Source: Theropithecus gelada (taxonomy: Eukaryota > Chordata > Mammalia > Primates > Cercopithecidae). From it: a DNA stretch of 64,000 bases. This document shows, one piece after another, positions 35,227 to 47,966 of this stretch; positions within the stretch are counted from its first letter, which is position 1; each line of letters starts with the position of its first letter. The notes beneath the pieces are model-generated. The model was not told the DNA's origin. It made no database searches and saw only the letters and a list, made by a program, of their open reading frames with translations. A program made the translations under genes and the position numbers. The stretch spans positions 74,081,035 through 74,145,034 of the forward strand of contig NC_037683.1 in assembly GCF_003255815.1 (NCBI RefSeq). Direction: 5' to 3'.

Positions 35227-35764
35227 GTACTGCCTTTGTCAGGTTTTGATGCACGGGTAATGCTGGCCTCAGAAAAGGAGTTGAGAAGTATTGAACAACC
35301 TGGATAAGTTTGTGAAAAATTGGGATCACTTCTTCCTTAAATGCTTTGTAGAAATCACTGGTAAAACTGTCTACTCCTGTATTTGTGAGATGATTAGCTA
35401 TGAATACAATTACCTTAATAAATATAGGGGATCATTCAGGTTATCTTTTTCTCTTGAATGAGCTTCCATAGTTTGTGTCTTTCAAAGAATTTGACCATTT
35501 CAGCTAAATTGTCAAATTTATTCACATAAAGTAATTTATAATATTCCCATATTACTGTATATAGAATCTGTAATGATGTCAACCCTGGAAATTTTATTTT
35601 TGCAGTAACTGCTACTAAATTCACTCAAACAAACTTCCTTATCCCTTTGGTTAGCAGGTATCTTAAATGGGCTGACCTGTAAATTTGATCTATAAACTTT
35701 CTGATCTGTATGTTTTTAGTAACTTTCAGTTACCAAATCAATCCAGTCCAGTAAGTATTTAACT

Positions 35765-37871
35765 CTCAATATGGGATTATGTAAAATGACCAAATCTATG
35801 ACATACTGGCATTTCTGAGAGAAAAGAAGAGAAAGTAAGCAACTTGGAAAACATATTTGAGGACGTAATTCAGGAAAATTTCCCCAATCTCGCCACAGAG
35901 ATCAATACGCAAATACAAGAAATCTAGAGGTGAACTTCTGCAAGATACTACACAAGGTGACCAACCCCAAAGCACACAGTCATCAGACTATCCAAGGTCA
36001 ACACGAAAGAAAAAAATCTTAACGTCAGCTAGAGAAAAGGGTCATATTGCCAAAAATAAAAACTCATTAGACTAATAGTGGATTTCTCAGTGGAAACCTT
36101 ACAAGCCAGAAGAGATTAGGGGCCCATTTTTAGCATTCCTAAGGGAAATAAATGCCAGCCAAGAATTTCATACCTTCCCAAAATAAGCTGCATGAACAAA
36201 GCAGAAATATAGTTTTTCTCAGAGATGCAACTGCTAAGGGAATTCATCACCACCAGATCAGCCCTACAAGTGATGCTGAAGGGAGTTCTTAATATGGAAA
36301 CAAGAACAATGCTACCATAAAAGTACATGCAAGCACACAGCCCACAAACACTATAAAACAACTGCACAAACTACAAAGCAATAGGCAACAACTCTATGAC
36401 AGGAACAAAACTTCACATATCAATATCAGCCTTGAATGTAAATGGCCAAAATGCTCCACTTTAAAGACACAGAGTGGCAAATTAGATAAAAAAGAAATAA
36501 GATCCATCCTTCTGCTGTCTTCAAGAGACTCATCTCACATGCAATGATATCTGTAGGCTCAAAGTAAAGAAATGGCAAAAGATCTATCATGTAAATGGAA
36601 AACAAAAAAGAGCAGAGATCAGTATTCCTGTATCAGATAATATAGACTTTAAACCATCAAGTTTAAACCAACAGTACTTTAAATCAACAGTAAAAAAAAA
36701 AAAAAAAAAAAAAAAACATAAAGGACAAAGAAGGGCATTAAATAACGATAAAGGGTTCTATTCAACAAGAAGATTTAAACATACTCACCCAACATTGGAG
36801 GACACAGATTTATAAAATAATTACTCTTAGACCTAAGAAAATGCTTATCTTGCCACATGATAATAGAGGGGGACTTCAAGGCCCCATGGACAGCATTTAT
36901 ACATGCCATTGAGGCAGAAAACTAACAAAAATACTAGACTTAAACTTGGCACCTGACCAACTGGACCAAGTAGACACCTACAGAATATTCCACCCAACAA
37001 CCACAGAATATACATTCTTCTAATCTGCACCTGGAACATGCCTCAAGATTGACTACACACTCAGTCATAAAGCAAGTCTCAACAAATTCAAAAACATCAA
37101 AATCATAACAACCATATTCTTGGACTACATTGGAATAAAAATAAAAATCAATACCACAAGGAATTCTCCAAACCACATAAATACAAGGAAGCTAAACAAC
37201 TTGCTCCTAAATACCTTCTGTGTAGACAATGAAATTAAAGCAGAAATCAAAAAATTATTTGAAACAAATAAAAATAGAGACAAAATATGCTAAAACCTTT
37301 GGGATATGGTAAAAGCAGTGTTAAGAGGAAAGTTTATAGTGCTCAACACCTACGTCGAGAAGATAGAAAAATCTCAAAATAACAACCTAATCTCACACCT
37401 AAGGTAACTAGAAAAACAAGTTAAAAACTAAACTCAAAGTGAGCAGAAGAAAAGAAATACCTAAAATCAGAGCAGAACTAAATGAAATTGAGACTCCAAA
37501 AACCATACAAAGGACCAACAAGACAAAAAGTTGGCTCTTTGAAAGGATAAGTAAAATTAATAGACCAGAAAAAAAGAAAAAAAGTCAAATAAGCACAATC
37601 AGAAATGACAAAGGTGGCATTACAACCCATCCCACAGAAATTCAAAAGATCCCTCATAGACTACTATGAAAATCTTCATCCACACGAAGTAGAAAATCTA
37701 GAGGAAATGGATGAATTCCTGGAAACACACAACCTCCCGAGACTGAACCAAGACGAAATAAAGATTCTGAACAGACCAATAATGAGTAATGAAATTGAAT
37801 CAGTAATTTTAAAAATCTATCAACCACAAAAAGCCCTGAACCAGAAGAATTCACAGACAAATTATACCAAA
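35765..37871 (+). repeat. L1 fragment, ORF1 end to ORF2 N-terminal half
   Basis: The segment starts in ORF1 near 'atgggattatgtaaaatgac' (35,771). It passes the ORF1 C-terminus ('tacaagccagaagagattag', 36,099) and crosses to ORF2 ('cttgaatgtaaatggccaaa', 36,432). It stops after the pre-RT region. Two overlapping frames, 37,439-37,669 and 37,605-37,907, show a frameshift. Recognisable ORF2 residues include 'IRNDKGGITT' and 'LPRLNQDEI'. An internal run of A lies at about 36,692-36,717. The fragment ends exactly at the LTR that begins at 37,872 and has no poly-A end, so it is truncated on its 3' side. Confidence 0.8.
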
Positions 37872-37914
37872 TGTATTAGTCAGGGTTCTCTAGAGGGACA
37901 GAACTAATAGGTTT

Positions 37915-37951
<37 letters not shown>

Positions 37952-38025
37952 CTACATACATATATACATACACATATACATATATATCATACATACATAC
38001 ATATATACACGTATACATATACATG
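37872..38025 (-). repeat. MLT2-like LTR terminus with compound TA/CA microsatellite
   Basis: The precise LTR terminus 'tgtattagtcagggttctct' begins the piece and is followed by 'agagggacagaactaatagg'. An alternating TA, CA and CATA tract at about 37,914-38,022 replaces the rest. The other LTR end is missing. The frame at 37,914-38,108 (minus) is a repeat artefact. Confidence 0.75.
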
Positions 38026-38075
38026 TGACAGAGAAGGTTGTATATTGGCCTGACAGAGAAGGTTGTATATTGGCC
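38026..38075. repeat. Perfect 25-bp tandem duplication
   Basis: The unit begins 'tgacagagaaggttg' and ends 'tatattggcc'. It occurs at 38,026-38,050 and again, without mismatch, at 38,051-38,075. The last 12 bases of the unit are the first bases of the MLT1 LTR at 38,064. Confidence 0.95.
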
Positions 38076-38500
38076 TCCCAATGATGTCCACATTTGAAAT
38101 ATGTGCATTTTACTTTAGATGGCCAAAGGGACTTTGCAGATGTGATTAAGTGAAGGATTGAGATAAGGAGACTACCCTGGATTATTCAGATGGCCCTGAT
38201 ATAATCATAAGCGTTCTTATAAGAGAGACACAGGAGACTACAAGGTCAGGAGAATGCCATGCAACAATGTCAAAAGTTGGAGTCATGCAGCCATGGACCA
38301 GTCCCTAGGTGTGGAAAGCAATAAGGGAGGGGTTCTCTCCTGGATCTTCCAGAAGAAGCCAACCCTATTGATACCTTTATTTTAGGCCCCTAAGACTCAT
38401 TTTGGACTTCTGTCCTCCAAAACTATAAGATAATACATTTGTGTTGCCCTAAACAGAGTTTGTGGTAATCTATCACAGCAGCAATAGAAATCTAATATAC
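38064..38500 (+). repeat. MLT1-type solo LTR
   Basis: The LTR reads 'gcagatgtgattaagtgaag', 'ctaccctggattattcagat', 'cttataagagagacacagga' and 'cttctgtcctccaaaactat'. It ends 'gcaatagaaatctaatatac'. This is the standard MLT1 order in sense orientation. Confidence 0.85.
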
Positions 38501-41500
38501 CTAGGTAGCCATGGCTTAGAGGAACAGGTAGCTCTCCCCTTCCTGTTGGTTGTTACTGCTTATCTAGCCTGTTATGTCCTTCTAAGGTGGCACCCAGAGG
38601 CCTCAAAAGAGCCTTTCACAAGGGACTCAATCCCATGTCGCAAACCTCAATATTAATAATCTCTTGAGATTTTCTGCATTTTTCAGTTCACTTCAGATAG
38701 TGACGTGACTCTCCTTTCCTCTGCCCCCCACTAGAGTGATCCCACCAAGCTGCAGTGGCCCTTCTCTTTTCCCCTCTAAGATTGCTCCAATTGGGGAACC
38801 TAGAATGTGGTAAGATCGACTTTCCATCATTCTCAGGAACTAAACACTCAAGAAAATAAGCCTTGCTACTCTGCCTGGTCACATCACTATTCTGTTTCTC
38901 TGCAATGTTTTCTTCCCCACTCTATAGCATCAGGACACATCAGCAAGAGTGATATCATGGTGACCAGCAAAATGGAGGAATGACTGCTGGTCTCCTCTCA
39001 GAGCAGATACCCACAAGCTTTGTGAACACTTTATCTTGGTAACCCCAAATTTCATTTGATTGAGGGATGAAGACCAGTTGAATGCTTTCTCTTCTTCATA
39101 AATACCTTTTCTCACACTCCTATGGCCCCCTACTTATTGCTCACGTTGTCAAAGACCAGCAAACTAGTTTAATTCCACTCACAACAGGAATTAGAGTGTG
39201 AGTGTCAGATAAGAACCAGACATTCTTGTTAACTTAGGCTTGGGGAGTTTAATAGCTTTGTCCCCTGCAGGTTACCCACTTCTACTGTCATCTCTGCACT
39301 TCTCAGTATTTTATAAGAAAATCTGAATAAGTATCTCTCATCATCCTATTATACTTTTATATTATCCTATCTTGACATACAATTAGATATCTCTTTCATG
39401 CCCCAAGTGACTGGCTTGATTAAACAGAGAATGACGTGTGGAGCCTAGTCCTTGAATTCAACTCTGATTTTAGCGCCCTCTCTGTCACCAAGATATCTTA
39501 AAAAATGGCCCTTTTCATGGCCAGGTCAGTGAGCCTGGATGAACAAATGCAAACATATTGTCACTACTATGGAGAACAATGCAAAAAGAATGTAAAGACT
39601 GGGCTGATGGCTGATGATGGCTACGTGGCTGAGTTGTCCCTATGATGAGTAAAGCTACATTTTTTATCTCTCTGCATTCATATGAAATTCTGAAACAGGT
39701 GCTTTTATTTAGCTTCTCTCAATCCCCTCAGTCTATCTCACTTGCTTGCAAACATTTGATGAAATAAAAAAGGTCTTATGAGTATCTAAGAAATCAGAAG
39801 TAGTGTTTGGAATCTATGCTTCACAACTGCAACTAGCCAGGTCCTATAACCCACAAATGCCCAGTAAATGTTGTTGATCATCTGACTAAGAGTTTAAAGC
39901 ATCTCTTGAGACTCCTTAGTAAAATAAAATCTGGGCCATGATTCTTCACTTTCATACTGACTAGAGTGCTTAACACAAAGGTTGGCACAAAATAGTCACT
40001 CGGGGAATGCTCATTGGGTAATGGAACTGAATGGAATTGTTTATACATCTATCTCTGACCCTATGCCAAAATCCTGGTGGACTGATTAAAAGAAAAAAAA
40101 AAAGAGAATAGAAATGCATTTAAGTAACGGCAGGGGGAAGAAACAGAGATTTACATTAAGTGAAGGGCAAAGTGAGGAGTTAGGATGATTACTGATTTTG
40201 GGGGTCCTTGATGCTTTAAGTGTAACACTGTGGCTATGTAATTTTAGGTAGAAAATAAGATTCTGTTTAGAGGTTAGTCAGGGAATTCCCTTTTCTTTTG
40301 GAAAATTGGTACTTTTGCAACTACCACTATAGTATTGGAATGATGATGAATGTCAGAATGACTGAAAATTCTAATTTAACACCCTTTCTCATTTAGACAG
40401 CACTATTTTGACAAGAGAAGTCTTTTATCTTCACATTCAAAGTCTAAATGGCAAAGGATAAAGTTTTAGAGTTATCAAGGTATAACTTTCTAGATGGATG
40501 TTGGTATCAAGACATATGTCTATGCAATACTCACATATGTCTGGGGAAGCATACCTGAACAGGCAACAAAAACAGCAAAGAAGAATGAAATGGGCCACAG
40601 GGTATAAGCAACATTCATTGCTTATACTCATCTGGAGAAATGGAATCTTGGGTTGTAGATGAAATCCCCTAACTATGGTGACAGAAAACTTCCCAGTGGT
40701 GTTTCACACTATACTTCACTCAGAGCCCCCTGTCAACACTCCTGTGTCTTGGAATGAGTCCGCATAAATATCCCTTTTGCAAATGGACAACATTCCTGGC
40801 TGAGGCTATGCACAACAGCACAATACAAACTCATCCATGTTTATTCCCATGACACCCACCAAAGGATGATAAATTGGTACCCTTCTTTGTATAAGCTAAG
40901 CACATTTTCACCTCTGGCCAGGATTTGACCCTGGGACAACTTTCTTCACATTTCTCAAGCATTTGGTGCCCTTATGGCCACCAGGTTCTACCTTATCATC
41001 CACTTCAGGTGTATTCTGAGAACTACTAAAATAGAATTATTTAAATATCTACTAGCTAAGAAAATTCTAAGAAATTTGTTGATACAGTTGACAGAGGTAA
41101 TTCAAAAATGTGTCAAAAAGTAGGGTGAGAAAATGAGTTGGGGGAGTATATAACGAAATAAGTAAAGCCGTTCCGTGGGTGAATTCTGAGTCTCAAATTA
41201 TTTTAGGTGGATGAGTTATTGTAAACCAGTAGTCAAAGTCATAATATAGAGAAAGGTTTTCAGCTTAATGAAATTCACTTCCCTGGCTCTGCAATTTGTC
41301 TCTGTGATAAATGTACTCTGTGGTAAGCCATTTTGCAAGACACAGAAAGGCAATGCTACAGGGCAAAAGCCAGGAAAGTCACAACCTTGGACCTGAAAGT
41401 GAGCTTTGAATGACTGCTTCTTGAGGGAGCCTGGCCTAGATCTGATGTGGCTGTCTTTCTTCTCAATTCAGTGGGATTTACCCCAAGATGAAAGAGAGGT

Positions 41501-42190
41501 ACACCTTGGATCAGAATGGAATAGTCCACACTTGAAAGTGAAGACTTAAAACCTCCATTCCTTTTAACTATTGTGCTTTTATCTCCTGGGTACCATTGGC
41601 TTAAAAAAAAAAAAAAATGAGGCAACACCAAAACCGTGACCACCTCAAACTAACCAAATGAAATTCTTTGTTCAAAAGCTTTACTCATACAGATGTCCTG
41701 CATGCCGACCATCAGTCAAGCATTCACTCAGGGTGAAAATTAATACCTAAAGCTTTACCTTTTCAACTCAACCTCAGCCAAATCCCTTTCCCAGGTAGCT
41801 AATATAATTTATTTTTTATTGTTGCTGCTGGATCCAGCAGTGAAGTATAAGTTCAAATGTGTGTTTTATATTTTTAGCTATATATAACATATTAACTGGG
41901 GGAATGTGAAAGTCTTAAGTGGATATAATTAACTCTAAATATTAAATAAATATTTTAATTATAGTCTCAGTTAAGCTTTATTTACAGTTACTGTATCTAA
42001 TCTAGAGCACTACCAAGATCCTACATATCTAAAATTCAGTACTAAATGAATGCCAACTGCAGTTGAAGAATACAAAGCAAAAACTTCAGAAATTATGCAT
42101 TGATGTGAATTTAGCTACTATCTAATGTCTCTATATGTGTAGTTTGTTTGTTAAAGCAAATATAGAAAAAAAGAAAAATAATAATAAAAA
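38501..42190. other. Mostly unique sequence
   Basis: This 3.7-kb stretch has no clear gene. A diverged L2 tail ('ggcacaaaatagtcactcgg') may lie at 39,965-40,035. A-runs occur near 40,090 and 41,600. The minus frames at 40,437-40,631 and 41,356-41,643 and the plus frame at 38,462-38,656 resemble nothing known. Confidence 0.5.
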
Positions 42191-42192
42191 AA

Positions 42193-42490
42193 GAGGGCCA
42201 CGTGCAGTGCTTCACTCCTGTAATCCCAGTACTTTGGGAGGCCAAGGCAGGCAGATCACTTGAGGCCAGGAGTTTGAGACCAGTCTGGTCAACATAACAA
42301 AAAAACAAAAAATTAGCCGGGTGTAGTGGCCCACACTTAGCTACTTGGGAGGCCGAGGTATGAGAATCACTGGAACCTGGGAGGTAAAGGTTGCAGTGAG
42401 CCGACATTGCCTGAACAACAGAGCGAGACTCTGTCTCAAAAAAAGAAAATAACAATAAAGAAGGAAAGAAAAGAAAGAAAGAAAGAGAGT
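42193..42490 (+). repeat. Alu with internal deletions and GAAA tail
   Basis: The element starts near 'gggccacgtgcagtgcttca' (42,195) and ends 'gcgagactctgtctc'. Both monomers are shortened, near 'gtcaacataacaaaaaaaca' and again around 'cacacttagctacttggg' and 'cgacattgcctgaacaacag'. The tail evolved into 'gaaagaaaagaaagaaagaa' (about 42,462-42,488). It is a J- or old S-type copy. Confidence 0.85.
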
Positions 42491-42494
42491 AGTC

Positions 42495-42795
42495 CCTGTC
42501 TGTAAGATGAGTGCTTTTGGAAGTTATTATTTATCTGTAAGCCACCAAAATCTGTTTTTTCTTAGAGTTTGTAGAAACAGAGCCTTAACTAGCCCAGTGT
42601 GTGTGTGGGATGGCGTGGTGGAATAACTGACCATGATGTCTATCATAGTGAACTGATCATTAGGGTTCATTCCACAAGTCTGGCCGTTTGGGCAAATGGA
42701 ATTCCTGTGGCAACTGTGACTCCTGGCCTCCCCAAATGTTCTTCTGCACCTGCCTTCTACCTGTCCTTAAGTACACTTGCGTGAAGAGTTGTTCC
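42495..42795. other. Unique sequence
   Basis: No repeat or gene is recognised between the Alu and the hAT relic. Confidence 0.4.
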
Positions 42796-42799
42796 CTTG

Positions 42800-43005
42800 T
42801 CTGTGCTTCTGAAACATGGCCGCCCACCAGATTTGCCTGGGAAAGTTTTTTAAGAAACGTTTTCCCAGACCCTATTCTACACCTACTGAATCAGAATCTC
42901 CAGAGCCAGGGCTTAGGGAATCTATCTAAATTTTTAACCAGTTTTCCAGACGTCTGTGATGCCGTCAGTCCAGCTGATCCACTATTTGGGGACTACGGCT
43001 TTAGA
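42800..43005 (+). repeat. hAT-Charlie relic (MER5/MER20 group)
   Basis: The segment 'gaaacatggccgcccaccag', 'cctactgaatcagaatctcc' and 'gtcagtccagctgatccact' matches these elements. The ends are imperfect and the exact member is uncertain. Confidence 0.55.
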
Positions 43006-43685
43006 AAACAAACACGAAATGTAGAGAAAAAGATGACACTTGGCTAAAACAGACAGGATGGAGAGGATTCCCCGCCTCATCGTATTAATAGAGATAAGTT
43101 TATCAGACAAAGCTAGTTGTCACCTTGAAAGACTCCCAGAATATTTCTATCCCAGGAATCCAAAATTCAAATGCCTCCAGGGCAGGCAGATAACGTAAAT
43201 GAGTGAGGCCAGCTCAGTGGAATGGGTGGCTCCCTCAGCCTGCATTTTATTTCCTATAGTTGATAGGAACAAGGGAACAATAAATATCTCAGAGCTCTCT
43301 TAACTCTTTTATGAGAGAAGCAATGGTAGAAGCAGGATGATAAAGAGCCATAAGCACTCAGCGACCATGGCAAGAAGTAATAGGGAGGAGTGGGGACTCT
43401 GGCATCTGAAGAGTTTCTGTCACAGCTGGAGAGAACAGCTTCTACCCAACTCCTGTCAATTTCTGTGGAGGCAAAGCCTGTGTGAAAGGAGCGGTGTTAA
43501 GAACAAAGGGAAAGTTAAGGAACTGCTCGGCAGGAGTGGGAAAGCCTTCCATTTAAGTTGGATCTAAGCTAATAGGAAGGGAAGGCTTGTCCCTACTCCA
43601 TGGGAAAGTGGATACAAATAACCTACTGTTTTTTATCATATTGAGACTTTGGTAGAATAAACTGGGATTTGGAATAGGCAAATCT
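43006..43685. other. Unique sequence
   Basis: No repeat or gene is recognised. The plus frame at 43,337-43,567 is without relatives. Confidence 0.45.
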
Positions 43686-43689
43686 GCAA

Positions 43690-43862
43690 ATAGAATCCCA
43701 GCAATCAAATTATTTAGCCTTGTCTGAGCCTTAATGTTTGCACTTTAAAATGAGAGATAATTTCTCATTTGCATGGTGGTTTGAGGGGTACTAAGTGAAA
43801 ATACACACAAAGTTGCAAGCACATTTTCTAACACACATAGATGCTTGATAAATAACATTTTT
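43690..43862 (-). repeat. MIR SINE, antisense
   Basis: The sequence 'tgtctgagccttaatgtttg', 'cactttaaaatgagagataa' and 'acacatagatgcttgataaa' is the reversed MIR. Confidence 0.6.
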
Positions 43863-44209
43863 TTTCCTTGAACTTCCCATATGAGGAAAGTGAGTCATAG
43901 CAGACTCCTGTATTACCTTCTTTATATCCATGGCCCTTTGAAGATTTTAGGAAAGAGACTGCTTTATCTCAACCATGCCATTTGTAAACTAGGACAACTC
44001 AGGCAGTGCTTTCTTAGATTTTTGCAGCCTCTTCAAGACTTTTTTCCAAGTATTACACCTGAGATTTGAATAACAGTCAGGCATTAGAAGGTGCTCTGTT
44101 ATCATTTTTCATTGAGAATTGATGATATCATTTTGCAACAATAATAATTTATGATCTAATGTCTCCCTTGACATAACCTGGAATTTCTGTTTTTTCTCAC
44201 TTGGCCATC

Positions 44210-44240
<31 letters not shown>

Positions 44241-44984
44241 TCAGAAGATACATGACATCATTAACTATTACCAGGTCTTCAGGATTTATTTTGCCTTTGT
44301 ATTCCTTTTCATAGTATTCTGGGATTTTTCAAAACTTAATTTCTGTTCGTCTAACAAACAGAAGTAGTAAAACAGAAATTAGGTTCTCCTCATATAATTT
44401 CTCACTTTGCAAATTTGGGGGAAAAAAACAGGAGTACTAATAGCAGTGTCTGTTTGATTTATTCATTCACAAGCACTGACTAAAATTCGCACTAACCATG
44501 CTTTAGAAGTAGTGCTTGATACATTCAGATACATGGAAAAAATGGTAATATTAGGCCCTCCACAAACAGGTCATCCAAGACAGCATCTATTCGGGACTCA
44601 ATTATATAATTGATGGCTATATAACTTGTAGCCTGACAGTTTCCTTCAAGATACCATGATCACATCTTCATAATCGGTTATGCTGCCTATGTATATTGCA
44701 TAAGATGTACACCTAGGTTTATGACCTAGGAAGAAAATAAAAGGAATACTGCATTAGATGCAGATTCATTGGGTAATACCATATTCTATCATTCTCATCT
44801 TCATTAGGTTGTTAATCATCTCCCTTGGTAGTAATATCTCCAGAATTATATTGGTATATGTCCAATGAAGATTGTTGCAATTATTGACAAAGCTGTTATT
44901 CATTTATCATTTATATATTTCTTCCATTTACACTGTCCATTTACTTATATTGCATACTCTTCACTAGTGTACCAAAGACTATTA
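43863..44984. other. Unique sequence with a CA microsatellite
   Basis: A CA run of about 27 bp lies at 44,214-44,240. I recognise nothing else. Confidence 0.55.
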
Positions 44985-45362
44985 GTTCTTCACCAAAATA
45001 TGCTTTTTATTCATCCTGGGCATAAAGTTTAACTACATATCCTAGCCTCCACTGGAGCTGAGTGTCAACTATGTAACTGAGGTCTAGCTCTGGCTTGTAA
45101 AGAACACATACATCTGGCCCCTCATATACATTGTCTTTCTCCTTTCATATGAAGTCTACAGTGATGTTCAGAGGGATCTTGCAAGCAGCATGTTGAAAAT
45201 TTCAGAGCCACCACTGGCCTGGGTCCCTGAATTTTCCTGTGGAGGAGAGCTATCTTAAAAATCCAAATACCTGTCTCAGACAAGAAATGTAATTCTTGTT
45301 TAAGCCACGAAGTTGGCAGTTCATTTGTTACTGCAGTCTAACCTACTCTAGCTTAATACATA
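44985..45362 (+). repeat. Ancient LTR-like repeat (MaLR-like), family not named
   Basis: The 3' part reads 'ctggcctgggtccctgaatt', 'ttgtttaagccacgaagttg', 'ttcatttgttactgcagtct' and 'ctagcttaatacat'. This is the terminus style of MaLR-type LTRs in sense orientation. The 5' limit is uncertain. Confidence 0.5.
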
Positions 45363-45374
45363 CAATAATTTAAG

Positions 45375-47738
45375 TGTTCAAAATAGCTTGGCACATTTGT
45401 TGAAAATCAATTTGCCATGTAAGTATGCATCTATTTTCAGACTCTATATTGTTCCATGATCTACATATCAATTTGTATGCCAATACCACAGTTTTTGATT
45501 ACTTTAGCTTTATAGAAAATTTTGAAATTCGATAGTGTAAGTTCTCCAATTTCATTCTTTTTCAAAAACCTTTAAGCTATGCTAGTTATCTTTGCATATA
45601 AACTTTTAAATCAGCATCCCAATTTATTTGTTTTAAAAAAGTCTCTTGGGATTGCATTAAATATCTTGGTCAATTTGGGCAGGACTGCTATCTTAATATA
45701 TTGAGTCTTTCAGTCTATGAACATGATATATGGATATGTAGATACGTGTGTGTCTGTGTGTCCATTTTTAAGGTCCTCTCCAATTTCCCTTCGCAGTGTT
45801 TCAGTATTCAAGTCTTGCATATCATTTGTAAAATTTATACCTAAGTATTTTTATGTTAGTAGTTTTTTGTGGATTCTCTATGTCTTTCCACATGCATGAT
45901 TATGTCATCTGCAAATTAGAACAATTTTATTTCTTCTTTTCCAAACTGTATGCCTTTTATCTCTTTTGCTTACTTTACTGAGCTGGATAAGACCTCCAGT
46001 ACTACATTAAATAAAAGTAATCTTCCTGATCTTTGATAGAAATCATTAAGGCTTTTACCAGTGAGTATGATATTAGTGGTAGATTTTTCACAGATGTCAT
46101 AAATCAGACTATGTTCCCTTTATTCCAAGTTTGCTGAAAGTTTTTATTGCAAAAGTGTGTAAAATTTGTCCAAATTAAAAAATTTTTTTTCATCTATTGA
46201 AATATTATATAGTTTCACTCCTTCATTCTATTAGAATGGTAAAATCATAATGACTGATTTTCAGATGTTTTATCAAACTTGCAAGATTAGCTCCACTTGG
46301 TCATGATATATTATCTTTTTATATATTGTTGGGTTTTATTTGCAAATACTTTATTTCTATGTTTATGAGAGATATTAGTTTTAGGTCTTTTTTGTGATGT
46401 CTTTATCTGGTTTTGAAATAAGAGTAATACTATATTTACAAACTGTGTTGGGAAGTGTTCCCTCTTCCTTTGTTTTCTGAAAGCCACTTGTATAAGATTG
46501 GAATTTTTTCCATATGTGTTTAATATAATTCATCAATGAAGCCATCTAACTTAGGAGTTTTATGTGAGGGAGGCTTTTCTCAATTATAAATCAGTTTATT
46601 TAGTTGATACAGATTGTTTAATTTTTTATTTATTCTAGAGTCAGTTTGGTTATTTGTGCCTTTCAAAGAATTTGTTTATATTATCTAGATTGCCAAATGC
46701 ATTAACATAACATAGTAGTAATTCATTATTCTGCTTCCAATGTCTGAAGGAGCTATAGGAATGTCCTCTCTTTTTAACTTGATATTCATAATTTCTGCAT
46801 TTTTTTCTTTTTGTCTTGATCACTGCAGCTAAAAGTGTATCCATTTTATTATTTTTCCCCAAAGAACCAGCTTTTGGTTTCATTAATTATTATCTAATAT
46901 TTTTCTACTTTTATTTCATTGACTTCCACTCTTCCCTTCTGTGCTCTTTGGATTTAAATTTTTGCTTCTTTTTCTACACTCTTAGATAAAAGATTAGATC
47001 ATTGTTTTAAGACCTTTCTTTCCTACTGCAAGCATTAAAGTTCTGAATTTTTCTAAGTACTATTAGCTGCACCCCACAAACTTTTATTGTTGGATTGTCA
47101 TTATAATTCAGTTCAAAATACTTTCAACCTCTCCTGTAATTTTTTTTGACCCAAAAATTATTCAAAAGAGTACTGTTTAATTTCCAGGTGTTTATATTTT
47201 TCTATTATCTCAATGTTATTGATTTCAAACTTAATTCTACTGTGATGAAAGAACATCATATGTATGAGTTCAATATTTTTATATTTATTGAGACTTTTGT
47301 TTAAAGCTCACTATATGGTCTATCCTAGTAAATGTACTTTGTGCATCTGAAAAAAAATGTATAGTCTGTCATTACTGAGTATAGTCTTGTATAAATATCA
47401 AACATCAAAAAGGTTAATTGAGGTGTTTAGATCTTTTTGCTGAGTTTTTTCTAGTTATTCTATTAATTGCTGAAAGAGTAGTGTTAAATTCTTCATCTAT
47501 GATTTTAGAATCATCTGTTTCCCCCTTTAATTCCATCAAGTTTTGCTTCTTTTCTTTTGAAACTTTATTAATGGTATATAAGAATTTGTTATATACCCAT
47601 TTGAAATGATTTTTGTCATTACAAAGTGTTCCATTTATTCTCAGCACATTTTATTTTGGAATATATTTTAGCTGATATTAATATAACCACTTTATCCTTT
47701 CTATGCATACATTTGTATAGTATATATTTTTTTCAGCC
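45375..47738 (-). repeat. Old L1 (L1M-type) ORF2 fragment, antisense
   Basis: The text 'tttcagactctatattgttc', 'aagtcttgcatatcatttgt' and 'aaagaaccagcttttggttt' is reversed ORF2. It runs from the reverse-transcriptase C-terminal side to the endonuclease region. Short minus frames at 46,650-46,883 and 47,414-47,647 retain ORF2-like residues. It has no 3' UTR, and it stops where the poly-T of the younger L1 starts. Confidence 0.75.
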
Positions 47739-47882
47739 ATTTACTTTTTTTTCTTTTCTTATTGTACTTTAAGTTCTAGTATACATATGCAGAACATGCA
47801 GGTTTGTTACATAGGTATACACGTGCCATAGTGGTTTGCTGCACCCATCAACCCGACATCTACATTAAGTATTTCTCCTCAT

Positions 47883-47925
47883 GCTATCCCTCCCCTACAC
47901 CCCCCCATCCCCCAACAGGCCCCGG
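47883..47925 (-). other. G-rich tract of the L1 3' UTR
   Basis: On the minus strand this region has successive G runs ('gggggatggggggg', 'gtaggggaggg'). It is the conserved polypurine tract of primate L1 3' UTRs, which can form a G-quadruplex. Confidence 0.7.
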
Positions 47926-47966
47926 AGTGTGATGTTCCACTCCCTGTGTTCACGTGTTCTCATTGT

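Larger units (their letters stand above)
32165..35590 (-). repeat. Old L1 (L1M-type), antisense, split by three insertions
   Basis: The 3' UTR starts near 32,165. Reading rightward it passes 'ctattctaggtcttcac' (33,895) and 'tgcatctattgagataatca' (34,998) into ORF2 reverse-transcriptase coding sequence, fully broken. The copy resumes in register after an MLT1 LTR (32,270-32,656), an AluS (32,703-33,002) and a second MLT1 LTR (34,528-34,907). The last recognisable coding piece is the minus frame at 35,436-35,624, whose 'EYYK' and 'FFERHK' residues match the ORF2 segment just before the RT core. Confidence 0.8.

Noticed and set aside
37439..37907. Two overlapping plus frames that look like a reverse-transcriptase gene
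   Set aside because: They are frameshifted pieces of L1 ORF2 in a truncated element.
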